NCBI GenBank assembly: GCA_046756245.1
Contig: JBHHVZ010000057.1
Location: 1 to 17,508, forward strand
Direction of reading: 5' to 3'
Source: G021776435 sp046756245
GTDB taxonomy: Bacteria; Pseudomonadota; Alphaproteobacteria; Caulobacterales; Parvularculaceae
DNA: 17,508 nucleotides
Under the pieces are notes generated by a model that was given only the letters and a program-made list of their open reading frames with translations, was not told the DNA's origin and ran no database searches. The position numbers and the translations under genes are program-made. This document shows positions 7,974 to 14,983 of this stretch, piece after piece. Within the stretch, counting starts at the first letter, position 1. Each line of letters begins with the position of its first letter.

Positions 7974-8008
7974 GGTCGTCAGACCCTTGGGTGTCGGGGA
8001 GTATATAG

Positions 8009-8701
8009 ATGAAAAGCGTTTTGATCGTTGCGGTTGCAGCAATATCTCTGGGCGCGGCGCAAGCTGCACCAATCTCCGTCGCCAATGGGGATTTTGAAGG
8101 CGGCGGTCCGCTTGCGAATACAGATTCAACTTATGGCGACTGGGAAATCGGCGCTGACAATTGGTCAACGAGCGGTGCGGCGGGGACGTTTGAGCCGAAT
8201 TTATCCGGCGCGGATGTTTATCTTTCGGCTCCCGCAGAAATCGGCCAACGGGTAGGCTTTATCAACGCCGGAGCAGCTCTCTCCCAGGTGCTCAGCATTA
8301 TTATAGCCCCGAACACCAGCTATACGCTCTCAGCGCTGTTCGGCGATCGCGTAACGGCGACCGCAGGCGGCTCATTCGGTTTCTTCGCCGGCGACGCGAG
8401 CAATATTATCGCCACGCAGGCTGTCGCGTTTCCGGGCGAAGGCCTTTGGAGTGCGCAAAGTTTTTCAATTAGCGCGGAGCTCATCGCCGCATATGTCGGC
8501 CAGCAGCTTGGCATCGTCTTTTTTGGCGGCGGCACGCAGCTCAACATCGATAACATCACGGTCGAGGCTTACGATCTCGACAGCGAGTCGGTTGTCGTAA
8601 ACCCGCTCCCCGGAGCGATTTGGCTGTTCGGTTCGGCGCTGTTCGCCGGCGGTCTGGCGCGCCGTTGGGGGATCGTCGGGCGTCGCCAGGACGGACGGTA
8701 G
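8009..8701 (+). CDS. Exported protein with PEP-CTERM-like (VPLPA-type) C-terminal anchor
   Basis: Protein of 230 residues. A signal peptide is clear: MKS, a hydrophobic core, cleavage likely after AQA at 19. The mature part (NGDFE near 26-30, GDWEIG, NWS, a middle with many short beta-strands, ending LNIDNITVEAY) resembles the jelly-roll fold of secreted PEP-CTERM proteins. The tail has NPLPG (198-202), a hydrophobic stretch of about 15 residues and the basic cluster ARRW...GRR. This is the three-part layout of exosortase sorting signals, but with Asn-Pro-Leu-Pro-Gly in place of Val-Pro-Glu-Pro or Val-Pro-Leu-Pro-Ala. Such proteins are processed at the inner membrane and often accompany exopolysaccharide production; no exosortase is in view. 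GGGGAG lies 8-9 bases before the ATG. Ligand unknown. Confidence 0.75.
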   Translation: MKSVLIVAVAAISLGAAQAAPISVANGDFEGGGPLANTDSTYGDWEIGADNWSTSGAAGTFEPNLSGADVYLSAPAEIGQRVGFINAGAALSQVLSIIIAPNTSYTLSALFGDRVTATAGGSFGFFAGDASNIIATQAVAFPGEGLWSAQSFSISAELIAAYVGQQLGIVFFGGGTQLNIDNITVEAYDLDSESVVVNPLPGAIWLFGSALFAGGLARRWGIVGRRQDGR

Positions 8702-8812
8702 CTTCCTGCCGGGGCCCGCACAGGGTTTCGTCGTATCCTTTCTTGATAAAGCTTTGTCCGTTGGACGCGCTTCAGCGCAGTCGCTGTGTCAATTGCTCGT
8801 CCATAGCAAGAT

Positions 8813-8902
8813 TGGCGGAGAGAGAGGGATTCGAACCCTCGGAACGCTCACGCGCTCAACGGTTTTCGAGACCGCCCCGTTCGACCACTCCGGCATCTCT
8901 CC
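8813..8902 (-). tRNA. tRNA-Ser, anticodon CGA
   Basis: On the minus strand the gene is 90 bases. The acceptor stem GGAGAGA pairs with TCTCTCC, followed by G and an encoded CCA. The anticodon loop CTCGAAA gives anticodon CGA, reading UCG. A long variable arm, as expected for serine, precedes a T-arm of GAGGG-TTCGAAT-CCCTC. Its promoter side and first 15-20 bases are duplicated upstream (8996-9068). Confidence 0.95.
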
Positions 8903-8954
8903 GACCGGGCGCTTTTATACGTATTGCTGCTGTAAAATAAAGAGCCGGGCGTGG
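8882..8954 (-). repeat. Copy 1 of a 73-bp repeat: tRNA-Ser 5' end plus its promoter
   Basis: This copy contains the first 21 bases of the functional tRNA-Ser and about 50 bases upstream. On the minus strand a TATAAA element (8914-8919) lies 11 bases before the tRNA 5' end and is a likely -10 box. No clear -35 is seen. It matches 8996-9068 with a 114-base offset; I count about two to four mismatches over the 73 bases, and one over the core 8888-8954. Confidence 0.85.
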
Positions 8955-8972
8955 TCGAACAATCCCGGGGAT

Positions 8973-8992
8973 CGCGCGCGCTTGCGCGCGCG
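8973..8992. repeat. Perfect 9-bp GC hairpin between the tRNA repeats
   Basis: Nine alternating C and G bases, TT, then the complementary nine form a very stable hairpin. A related hairpin (GCGCGC-CTTC-GCGCGC) lies at 9115-9130. Both are followed by a similar GGGGCGACCGCTCC / GGAGCGACCGCTTCC segment. No T-run follows, so terminator function is uncertain. Confidence 0.6.
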
Positions 8993-8995
8993 GGG

Positions 8996-9068
8996 CGACC
9001 GCTCCGGCATCTCTCCGACCGGGCGCTTTTATACGTATTGCTGCTGCAAAATAAAGAGCCGGGCGTGG
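8996..9068 (-). repeat. Copy 2 of the 73-bp repeat: orphan tRNA-Ser 5' fragment with promoter
   Basis: This nearly identical copy of 8882-8954 ends after the tRNA D-arm start, then runs into a GC hairpin instead of the rest of a tRNA. The TATAAA box is kept, so it may still start transcription toward the real tRNA. It cannot make a tRNA itself. A more decayed third copy of the segment next to it is visible at about 9115-9157. Confidence 0.85.
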
Positions 9069-9245
9069 CGGAAAGAACCGGGAATCGCGCGCTTTTGTGC
9101 GAAGTCTTCTGTTTGCGCGCCTTCGCGCGCGGAGCGACCGCTTCCGCGCCTCTTCAAACGGCGGATGTTTAGCCAGGCGTCACCCTCGAATAATGGGCCG
9201 GGACGCCCGAAATTCGGGATTTTGCGTTGTCGGCGGCGCCCGCGC

Positions 9246-9274
9246 TTGACGCGCCGGCCCGCCCGCGCTAGCTA
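9246..9274 (+). promoter_or_regulatory. Likely promoter of rplU-rpmA
   Basis: TTGACGC (9246-9252) is followed after 14 bases by GCTAGCTA (9267-9274). This resembles the Caulobacter housekeeping consensus TTGACGS, 10-14 bases, GCTANAWC. The rplU start is about 85 bases downstream, leaving room for a leader. The palindrome CCCGAAATTCGGG at 9206-9218 lies just upstream. Confidence 0.5.
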
Positions 9275-9359
9275 GCCGCCTTCCTCAAACAACCGGGCGG
9301 CAGAATCCGGGGATGAAAAAGGACGCCGGCGCGGAAAACGCGCCTATGGAGTCGAAAAA

Positions 9360-10052
9360 ATGTACGCAGTCGTCAAGACCGGCGGCAAGCAATACCGCGT
9401 CGCCAAGGACGATATCATCAAAGTCGAGCGCCTGCCGGGCGAGGCGGGCGACCAGGTCACCCTCGGCGAGGTGCTGCTTGTGGGCGAGGGCGGCGACGTC
9501 GCCGTCGGCGCGCCGAAAGTGGAAGGCGCTGCGGTCGCGGCCGAAATCCTCGAACAGACGCGGGCCGCCAAGATCGTCGTTTTCAAAAAGCGCCGCCGCA
9601 AGAATTACCGGCGCAAGAAAGGCCATCGCCAGCATTTGACGGTCCTCAAGGTGACCGACATTCTTACTGACGGCGCCAAGCCGAAGCCCAAGGCCGCTGC
9701 GAAAAAGCCGGCGGCCAAGAAGGCTGAAAAGCCGGCTGCGGAGCCCAAAGAAGCCGAGGCCGAAACGCCGAAGACGGAAGCCAAAAAGCCCGAAACCAAA
9801 AAGCCGGCGGCGAAGAAAGCCGCGCCGAAAGAAAAAACGGGCGCGGCGGACGACCTCAAGCAACTGTCCGGCGTCGGCCCGGCGCTTGAGAAAAAACTGC
9901 ACGAGGCGGGCGTTACGACTTTCGCGCAGATCGCTGCGTGGACAAAAGCGGACATTGCCGAAATCGACGAGAAATTCTCGTTCCAGGGCCGCATCGAACG
10001 CGAGGACTGGGTGGCGCAGGCCAGGAAGCTCGCCAAGGGCGGGAAGGAGTAA
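9360..10052 (+). CDS. rplU: Large-subunit ribosomal protein bL21 with long C-terminal extension
   Basis: Protein of 230 residues, more than twice the usual ~103. Residues 1-101 are a normal bL21 (MYAVVKTGGKQYRV at the start, KIVVFKKRRRKNYRRKKGHR at 71-90), which binds 23S rRNA. Residues 105-163 are a low-complexity Lys/Ala/Pro/Glu linker. Residues 164-227 form a helix-hairpin-helix-type domain (LKQLSGVGPALEKKL, then FQGRIEREDWVAQARKLA). This domain is also found on other alphaproteobacterial proteins and may bind nucleic acid; its role on the ribosome is unknown to me. GGAG lies 8 bases before the ATG. The stop is followed after three bases by rpmA, whose ribosome site overlaps the rplU end. 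This is the usual rplU-rpmA operon. Confidence 0.95.
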   Translation: MYAVVKTGGKQYRVAKDDIIKVERLPGEAGDQVTLGEVLLVGEGGDVAVGAPKVEGAAVAAEILEQTRAAKIVVFKKRRRKNYRRKKGHRQHLTVLKVTDILTDGAKPKPKAAAKKPAAKKAEKPAAEPKEAEAETPKTEAKKPETKKPAAKKAAPKEKTGAADDLKQLSGVGPALEKKLHEAGVTTFAQIAAWTKADIAEIDEKFSFQGRIEREDWVAQARKLAKGGKE

Positions 10053-10055
10053 AAG

Positions 10056-10313
10056 ATGGCGCATAAAAAGGCAGGCGGTTCGTCCCGCAACGGCCGCGAT
10101 TCAGCAGGCCGGCGGCTGGGCGTGAAGAAATTCGGCGACGAGCGCGTCGTTCCCGGCAATATCCTCGTGCGCCAGCGCGGCACGAAATTTCATCCCGGCC
10201 CGAATGTCGGCATGGGCAAGGACCACACCCTGTTCGCGCTTGCCGGCGGGCGGGTGAAATTCGCTGCGAAAGCGAAAAACCGCAACGTCGTTTCGGTGAC
10301 GCCGGAAGAATAG
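10056..10313 (+). CDS. rpmA: Large-subunit ribosomal protein bL27
   Basis: Protein of 85 residues, the normal family length. It begins MAHKKAGGSSRNGRDSAGRR and carries GNILVRQRGTKFHPG, both hallmark bL27 segments; the N-terminal arm reaches the peptidyl-transferase centre. The start follows GGAAGGAG with a 6-base spacer. It is the second gene of the rplU operon and is followed by a strong terminator. Confidence 0.97.
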   Translation: MAHKKAGGSSRNGRDSAGRRLGVKKFGDERVVPGNILVRQRGTKFHPGPNVGMGKDHTLFALAGGRVKFAAKAKNRNVVSVTPEE

Positions 10314-10346
10314 TTATCGCAACCGGATTGCCCGTATCGGGCTTCG

Positions 10347-10379
10347 AAAGGGGGACGGCGGCGCGCCGGCCCCCTTTTT
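10347..10379 (+). terminator. Rho-independent terminator of rplU-rpmA
   Basis: AAAGGGGG and CCCCCTTTTT flank an inner CGGCG / CGCCG helix, giving a GC-rich stem ending in five T. A smaller hairpin, GCCCG-TAT-CGGGC, lies just before it at 10330-10342. Confidence 0.9.
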
Positions 10380-10396
10380 CGTGTTAGAGGTCGACC

Positions 10397-10927
10397 ATGA
10401 AAAGAACGCTGACAACCGTCCGGTTCAGTTTGACCCCGGTCGCGCCCGCCGATGCGCCGCGCATCGCCGAATTGTGCGACGATCGCGACATAGCCGAGAA
10501 TTCTGCGCGAATTCCCCATCCCTATACGCTTGAGGACGCCAAACGCTTCATCGATTACGCTGAAAAAGCGTTCGCCAGCGGCGGCGAGTATGTATTCGGG
10601 GTGCGTGAAAACGGCGCGCTGATCGCCTGCGCCGGCGTGTTGTGCGGGGGAGATTCCTTCGATCTCGGTTATTGGGTCGGCGCGGCCTATCGCGGCCGGG
10701 GCGTTGCGACCGAAGCCGCCCGGCGAGTCGTGCGCTTTGCGTTTGAAGGCCTTGGCGCGAAACGCATCACGGCCGGGCATTTCATCAACAATCCGGCTTC
10801 GGGCAAGGTCTTGAGCAATATCGGGTTCAAGCCGACCGGCGAAACCGAGATGATCTTTTGTCAGGCCCGCGGGCGAAAGGTGGAGACGGCGTGCTTTGCT
10901 CTATGTTCGGAAGACATGCGCGGTTAG
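10397..10927 (+). CDS. GNAT acetyltransferase, RimJ/RimL type
   Basis: Protein of 176 residues, typical for the RimJ/RimL branch. TVRFSLTPVAPADAPRIAEL opens the fold, and YWVGAAYRGRGVATEA (92-107) is the acetyl-CoA-binding motif. HFINNPASGKVLSNIGF (about 132-148) is the family's Asn and C-terminal strand signature. It likely acetylates an amino group on a protein N-terminus or small molecule; the substrate is unknown. GAGG lies 6-7 bases before the ATG. The next gene starts 9 bases after the stop, so they are probably co-transcribed. Confidence 0.88.
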   Translation: MKRTLTTVRFSLTPVAPADAPRIAELCDDRDIAENSARIPHPYTLEDAKRFIDYAEKAFASGGEYVFGVRENGALIACAGVLCGGDSFDLGYWVGAAYRGRGVATEAARRVVRFAFEGLGAKRITAGHFINNPASGKVLSNIGFKPTGETEMIFCQARGRKVETACFALCSEDMRG

Positions 10928-10936
10928 GAGAAGGCG

Positions 10937-11590
10937 ATGACGGAAAAGCCGCGCCTTCTCGTCGATATCGTGGCCGATCCGGTGTGTCCGTGGTGTTATG
11001 TAGGCCTGCGTTCTTTCCTGAAAGCGAAGGAATCGCTGTCGGAGTCGTTCGATGTGTTGCCGCGGTTTCGCGCCTATGAGCTCAATCCCGACACGCCGGA
11101 AGCCGGCGCCGACCGCGTCGCCTATTACGACAGGAAATTCCCGGACAAGGAGCAACGCGCGGCGCTTGTCGAGGCGCTTGTCGCGTCCGCAAAAGAAGCA
11201 GGATTCGCGTTCGATCCGCTGCGCCCGACCTGGTTGCCCAATACGCTGAAAGCCCAGCGGGTCATCCGCTGGGCGCATCTGGAAGGGCTTCAGGAGGCGG
11301 CGGCGCTGGCGCTTTATGAAGCCTATTGGGACGAGAGCGCGGATTTGGGCGATGCGGCGGTTCTCGCGGCCGCCGCCGGCAATGCCGGCATGAACGCCGA
11401 TGCGGTTCGCGAAAAGCTCGACAGCGGCGTCGACCGCAAAGCCGTGCGTCAGGAAGCGGCGGCCTTTCGGCAGGCCGGCGTGTCGGGCGTGCCGACTTTT
11501 ATCGTTAACGAACGCACGGGCTTTTCCGGCGCGCTGCCGCCTGATCGTCTGGCCGCGGCGCTTAAACAGGCGGCCGCGCGAAGCGCCTGA
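10937..11590 (+). CDS. FrnE-like DsbA-family oxidoreductase
   Basis: Protein of 217 residues with a thioredoxin fold carrying a helical insertion. The active site CPWC is at 17-20 and the cis-proline strand VSGVPTFIVNE near 183-193. RAYELNPD and LPNTLKAQRVIRW are recognisable FrnE/2-hydroxychromene-isomerase-like segments. No signal peptide is present, so it acts in the cytoplasm, probably in thiol-disulfide exchange or stress response. An AGGAG site precedes the ATG. Downstream is the exported RTX-tailed gene, 51 bases away, with no evident link. Confidence 0.9.
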   Translation: MTEKPRLLVDIVADPVCPWCYVGLRSFLKAKESLSESFDVLPRFRAYELNPDTPEAGADRVAYYDRKFPDKEQRAALVEALVASAKEAGFAFDPLRPTWLPNTLKAQRVIRWAHLEGLQEAAALALYEAYWDESADLGDAAVLAAAAGNAGMNADAVREKLDSGVDRKAVRQEAAAFRQAGVSGVPTFIVNERTGFSGALPPDRLAAALKQAAARSA

Positions 11591-11641
11591 GCACGCGTCT
11601 TGCTTAGAAGTTCGCAACCGGGTTGACGCTAGAAAACCTTC

Positions 11642-14284
11642 ATGAAACGCTTTTTCGCTCGCTTGTTTGCTTTAACAGTCTTTATCCTCGGCGCAGGCGC
11701 AGTTGCGCTGGTCGAGCCCGACGCGCCGGCGCCCCTGCGCGTTGAGGCGGCGGCGCCGGTAAAAGGCAAGCAGGTCGGGCTCATCCGGCCGCCGGTTTTC
11801 GAACGCAGCGAAGAAGCCCTCGCTCAATTCCGTCTCAGGAACAACTGGAAGCGCGACAGCGCGTCGGACTATGTCACTTTCGGTCAGGCGTTCGAAGAAG
11901 GCGCGCTCGAACCCGGCGATTTCGTCGCCGCCAAATATGGCGATATGCTTCTTCTCGCGCAGATCGACGTCAAGGCGCTGCACGAAGACGGTTCCGTGCG
12001 CCACGCCGCAGTCACCGTCGCTGCGCCGCGGCTTGGGTCCGGCGAGGAGATTGACGGCGTTTTAATAAGGGCGAATTCCGTTTCATTGGAAGATTTCAAC
12101 GCAGCGGCGATTATCAGCCGTCATTACAGTTTTCCTGTCGCCTTGAAATTTTATTACGGGGACGGATCAACACGGCCCTTCGCTCTAGACGCGCGCGCGC
12201 TGGCGCTTGGCGCGCTTGAGAACGGCAGTGCAGATTTATGGCTCGACGGCGCGCTCGTAAAAGAATTCCGGGTTGAAAAACAGGCCGCGCCGCATCTGCT
12301 TTTGCGTTTCGACATTCGCGTCTATCGCGACGGCGACATCCGGACCGACATTGTTTTTTCAAACGAAAAGACCTTTTCGTCCGGAAGGCGCGAGTCGCTT
12401 TACGATGTGCGGATCGGTCCGGAAAGCGCGCCCGTCTGGTCGGTCGAGAGGATCGGGCACCATCGCGCCGCGACCTGGCGGCGGACCTTCTGGACCGGGC
12501 GGCAGCCGCGCCTGTTCGTGACGCATGATCTGGAATTGCTGATAGCATCCGGCGCGGTCGCCCCGCTCGACGGCTCGCTCGGGATCGCCGCCGATCTCAT
12601 CGCCCGTCAGGATGCGGCGCTTTCCGGCGGCGTTCGCCCGTTATCGCCGGTGTTCGTGGAGCGGTTTTTCCCGGCGACGGGCGGCCGGCCGGACATCGGG
12701 CTCACTCCGCAATGGGTCGCGACCTATCTCGTAGCACAAACAGAAGCCTCTGCTCGCGTGATGTTTGCGAACGCCGACGCCGGCGGCGCCGTTCCCTGGC
12801 ATTTTCGCGACGAGGCCGACGGCGCGCCGGTTCGCGTCGACCGGCGTCTGAAATTCTGGGCCGATCCGCGCGGGCTCGAGGCGCAGTATGCGCCCGACCG
12901 GCCGCACCCGGATATTTTCGCCTCGAGCGCCGGCGGCTGGACGCCGGATCATAGTCACAAACCGGCTCTTTCCTATGTTCCCTATCTCGTAACGGCGTCG
13001 CGCTATTTCGGCGACGAACTCGCCATGCAGGCGGCATGGGCGCTCAACGGCCGTTGGCCGCAATTACGCGAAGGGGGCTTGAAGGCGATCGGCGTGGAGC
13101 AGGTGCGCGCGTCGGCCTGGTCGTTGCGCGATATCTCCGACGCGGCTTTCATCCTGCCCGACGATCATTTGCTGAAGGACTATTTCAAGCAGGCGCTCCA
13201 TGACAATCTCGACGCCATGGTCGAGAAATATGTCGTCCGCCGCGCCATGCGCGACGCCGGCGAACTCGAAGGTTATTTCGAAGAGCTCATTGAGCGCGAA
13301 CCCGAACGAATCAGCCCGTGGCAGAACGACTATGTGGTGCTGGCGCTGTGGTTGGCGGCGCGGCGCGGGGAGGGCGGCGCGCTAAAACTTCTTGAGTGGG
13401 CGGAAAATTTCCATACCGGGCGATTTCTGAGCCCCGATTTCGAGCCGAAGCACGGGACGGCCTATATCTTCGCCGCCAAGGACGGGCCGACCCAAAAGCC
13501 TTATGCGCGCTGGGCCGACGTTGCGGCCAAAACCTATGGCGGCGTGAAGGCGCACGCCCTCTCGAAAATGGAAGGCTATCCAGAGCTGGCGACGGGATAT
13601 ATCGGTTCGGCCTACGCCGCGCTGACGGCGATCGCATCCGCAACCGGATCATTATCCGCATACGAAGCATTAGGCTGGCTGGCGCGCGAGACGCGGTCTT
13701 ATCCCATGTGGAATGAGACAGAAAACGGCGGAGCGCAGGCCAACAACAGATTTCTGTTTTCGCTGCGGTCGCCGGGCGGCGGGTCGCTGTCGCGCGCCGA
13801 CATCCGAACCGGAAACGGCGACGGCGGATCGGACGAAATTCTCGGCGATGATGACGGGGCGCTGGCGAAGGGCGGCGGAGGAAACGATATTCTTTACGGA
13901 TTCGAAGGCGATGACAGGCTTGAAGGCGGCGACGGCGCCGACATGCTGTTTGGCGGCGCCGGCGACGACCATCTCAAGGGCGGCGCGGGCGCTGATCGCC
14001 TTGTCGGCGGTCGCGGCGACGACATCATGTCAGGGGGCGCAGGATTCGATCTGTTCGCCTATCTCAGAGGGCCTTATGGAAACGATCGAATTCTCGATTT
14101 CGATCCGGAAGAAGATGTCGTCGGTTTGTCCTCTCATGCGCCTTTCGGGTCTGCACAAGCTTTGAATTTTGTTGAAAACACGCCGGAAGGCGCATGGCTG
14201 AGCTTTGGCGAAAAAACCGGGATTTTGCTCGTGGGCGTTAAAAAGGCGACATTAAAGGCGGACAGTTTTCGCGCGGTTCAATAG
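11642..14284 (+). CDS. Large exported protein: possible alpha/alpha-toroid carbohydrate-active domain with C-terminal RTX repeats
   Basis: Protein of 880 residues. A hydrophobic N-terminus (MKRFFARLFALTVFILGAG) looks like a signal peptide or anchor. About 75-150 is a beta domain with YVTFGQAFEEGALEPGDFV and DVKALHEDGSVRHA, which I know from large secreted proteins of unknown function. About 430-700 is helical, with TPDHSHKPALSYVPYLV (about 434) and EQVRASAWSLRD (about 486), suggesting an alpha/alpha-toroid like polysaccharide lyases or glycoside hydrolases. Seven nonapeptide RTX repeats (GGxGxDxLx) fill 744-806, followed by a GNDRILDFDPEEDVV cap typical of calcium-dependent secreted proteins. 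RTX tails usually mean type I secretion, which needs no N-terminal signal, so the combination is odd. No Shine-Dalgarno is seen. Enzyme activity is inference. Confidence 0.75.
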   Translation: MKRFFARLFALTVFILGAGAVALVEPDAPAPLRVEAAAPVKGKQVGLIRPPVFERSEEALAQFRLRNNWKRDSASDYVTFGQAFEEGALEPGDFVAAKYGDMLLLAQIDVKALHEDGSVRHAAVTVAAPRLGSGEEIDGVLIRANSVSLEDFNAAAIISRHYSFPVALKFYYGDGSTRPFALDARALALGALENGSADLWLDGALVKEFRVEKQAAPHLLLRFDIRVYRDGDIRTDIVFSNEKTFSSGRRESLYDVRIGPESAPVWSVERIGHHRAATWRRTFWTGRQPRLFVTHDLELLIASGAVAPLDGSLGIAADLIARQDAALSGGVRPLSPVFVERFFPATGGRPDIGLTPQWVATYLVAQTEASARVMFANADAGGAVPWHFRDEADGAPVRVDRRLKFWADPRGLEAQYAPDRPHPDIFASSAGGWTPDHSHKPALSYVPYLVTASRYFGDELAMQAAWALNGRWPQLREGGLKAIGVEQVRASAWSLRDISDAAFILPDDHLLKDYFKQALHDNLDAMVEKYVVRRAMRDAGELEGYFEELIEREPERISPWQNDYVVLALWLAARRGEGGALKLLEWAENFHTGRFLSPDFEPKHGTAYIFAAKDGPTQKPYARWADVAAKTYGGVKAHALSKMEGYPELATGYIGSAYAALTAIASATGSLSAYEALGWLARETRSYPMWNETENGGAQANNRFLFSLRSPGGGSLSRADIRTGNGDGGSDEILGDDDGALAKGGGGNDILYGFEGDDRLEGGDGADMLFGGAGDDHLKGGAGADRLVGGRGDDIMSGGAGFDLFAYLRGPYGNDRILDFDPEEDVVGLSSHAPFGSAQALNFVENTPEGAWLSFGEKTGILLVGVKKATLKADSFRAVQ
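13871..14059 (+). repeat. Seven RTX nonapeptide repeats (27-bp units)
   Basis: Seven consecutive in-frame 27-base units encode GGGGNDILY, GFEGDDRLE, GGDGADMLF, GGAGDDHLK, GGAGADRLV, GGRGDDIMS and GGAGFDLFA. This is the calcium-binding parallel beta-roll. The units differ enough in DNA that recent expansion is unlikely. Confidence 0.95.
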
Positions 14285-14287
14285 CGC

Positions 14288-14316
14288 TTGACGAGGACAT
14301 GTGCTGATTGTTTAGT
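14288..14316 (+). promoter_or_regulatory. Promoter of the cold-shock gene
   Basis: TTGACG (14288-14293), a 17-base spacer and TTTAGT (14311-14316) lie right after the stop of the RTX gene. Transcription from about 14323 would give a leader of about 120 bases, as is usual for cold-shock genes. Confidence 0.5.
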
Positions 14317-14335
14317 TACGCTGCGACTTTGTTTT

Positions 14336-14364
14336 GGCCGACCTTCAAGACTACGCCTTCGGCC
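14336..14364 (+). promoter_or_regulatory. Stem-loop in the cold-shock mRNA leader
   Basis: GGCCGA pairs with TCGGCC around a 17-base loop that contains CCTTCAAGA; the same nine bases recur at 14367-14375. Structured leaders controlling temperature response are known for csp mRNAs. Function here is inference. Confidence 0.3.
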
Positions 14365-14443
14365 CGCCTTCAAGAGACTCCAAGACATGGTTGCCTGCCG
14401 GCGGCGCCCGCGCGCCGCGCTTTGCCATTGAAGGAGATTGAAT

Positions 14444-14647
14444 ATGGCGACGGGTACAGTCAAATGGTTCAACGCGACTAAAGGTTTTGGGTTCATCACG
14501 CCGGATGAAGGCGGCAAGGACGTGTTCGTACATATTACCGCCGTTCAGGCGGCGGGACTGCAAGGCCTGAAAGACGGCCAGCGCTTGACCTATGACCTGG
14601 CGGAAGAACGCGGCAAAACAGCCGCCGCCAATCTGAAGCTCGCCTGA
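14444..14647 (+). CDS. Cold-shock domain protein (CspA family)
   Basis: Protein of 67 residues, the usual single-domain length. MATGTVKWFNATKGFGFI includes RNP1 (KGFGFI, 13-18), and DVFVHI (26-31) is RNP2, the two aromatic RNA-binding patches. It binds single-stranded RNA or DNA and acts as an RNA chaperone. The ATG at 14444 has AAGGAG seven bases upstream, so I reject the upstream TTG at 14438. A long leader and its own terminator indicate a single-gene unit. Confidence 0.96.
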   Translation: MATGTVKWFNATKGFGFITPDEGGKDVFVHITAVQAAGLQGLKDGQRLTYDLAEERGKTAAANLKLA

Positions 14648-14684
14648 ATTTTCGGCGATCGACATCGATTTCTAAAGTTTTGCG

Positions 14685-14709
14685 CCGCCGGCCATTCGGC
14701 CGGCGGTTT
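14685..14709 (+). terminator. Intrinsic terminator of the cold-shock gene
   Basis: CCGCCGGCC and GGCCGGCGG form a perfect 9-bp stem around ATTC, followed by TTT. The T-run is short but the stem is very stable, and the position 37 bases after the stop fits. Confidence 0.75.
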
Positions 14710-14819
14710 GCTGTTCAGAGTTCGCAGAAGCAGCCGTTTAGAATTATCCGCGTCGGTATTTGATGAATGATCACGCATGCGATTGGAATCTTGAAATTTT
14801 CAACACATAACCACACAGA

Positions 14820-14927
14820 CCTAGAGCAAGTTCCCCGAACTGCGAGTCGGAGAACATGCTCTAGGTTTTTGTTTTGTCGCGCATTTTATCCGAAAACCGG
14901 TTCCCACTTTTCGGAATGCGCTCTAGG
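14820..14927. repeat. Alphaproteobacterial palindromic intergenic repeat
   Basis: Two adjacent hairpins bounded by CCTAGAGC (14820) and GCTCTAGG (14920-14927). The first, 14820-14865, pairs CCTAGAGCA-GTTC with GAAC-TGCTCTAGG. The second, 14879-14921, pairs GCGCATT and TCCGAAAA with TTTTCGGA and ATGCGC. The segment around CCGAAAACCGGTTCCCAC is one I recognise as widely repeated between genes in alphaproteobacterial genomes. It ends 56 bases before ppc. Confidence 0.8.
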
Positions 14928-14983
14928 CGCGTGCGGAGTCTTTCATTATATGCTGAGGCGAATTGACCGGGGAGCATGAAAAC

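Noticed and set aside
8882..9068. Two spaced repeats as a possible CRISPR array
   Set aside because: There are only two good copies of a 73-bp unit, and they overlap a tRNA gene. This is a duplication, not an array.
8754..9275. 173-codon frame with a repeated peptide segment
   Set aside because: It reads through the antisense of tRNA-Ser. The segment around GIRTLGTLTR is a known artefact of such tRNAs, and the peptide repeat comes from the duplicated tRNA promoter.
9285..10064. 259-codon open frame on the minus strand
   Set aside because: It mirrors the low-complexity rplU extension, giving Phe/Gly/Leu-rich repeats. It is not a real protein.
10901..11617. 238-codon open frame on the minus strand
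   Set aside because: It is antisense to the FrnE-like gene, which has its CPWC site and good codon use.
11623..11628. TTGACG as a -35 box for the RTX-tailed gene
   Set aside because: It is only 13 bases before the ATG, so a -10 box and start site would fall inside the coding sequence.
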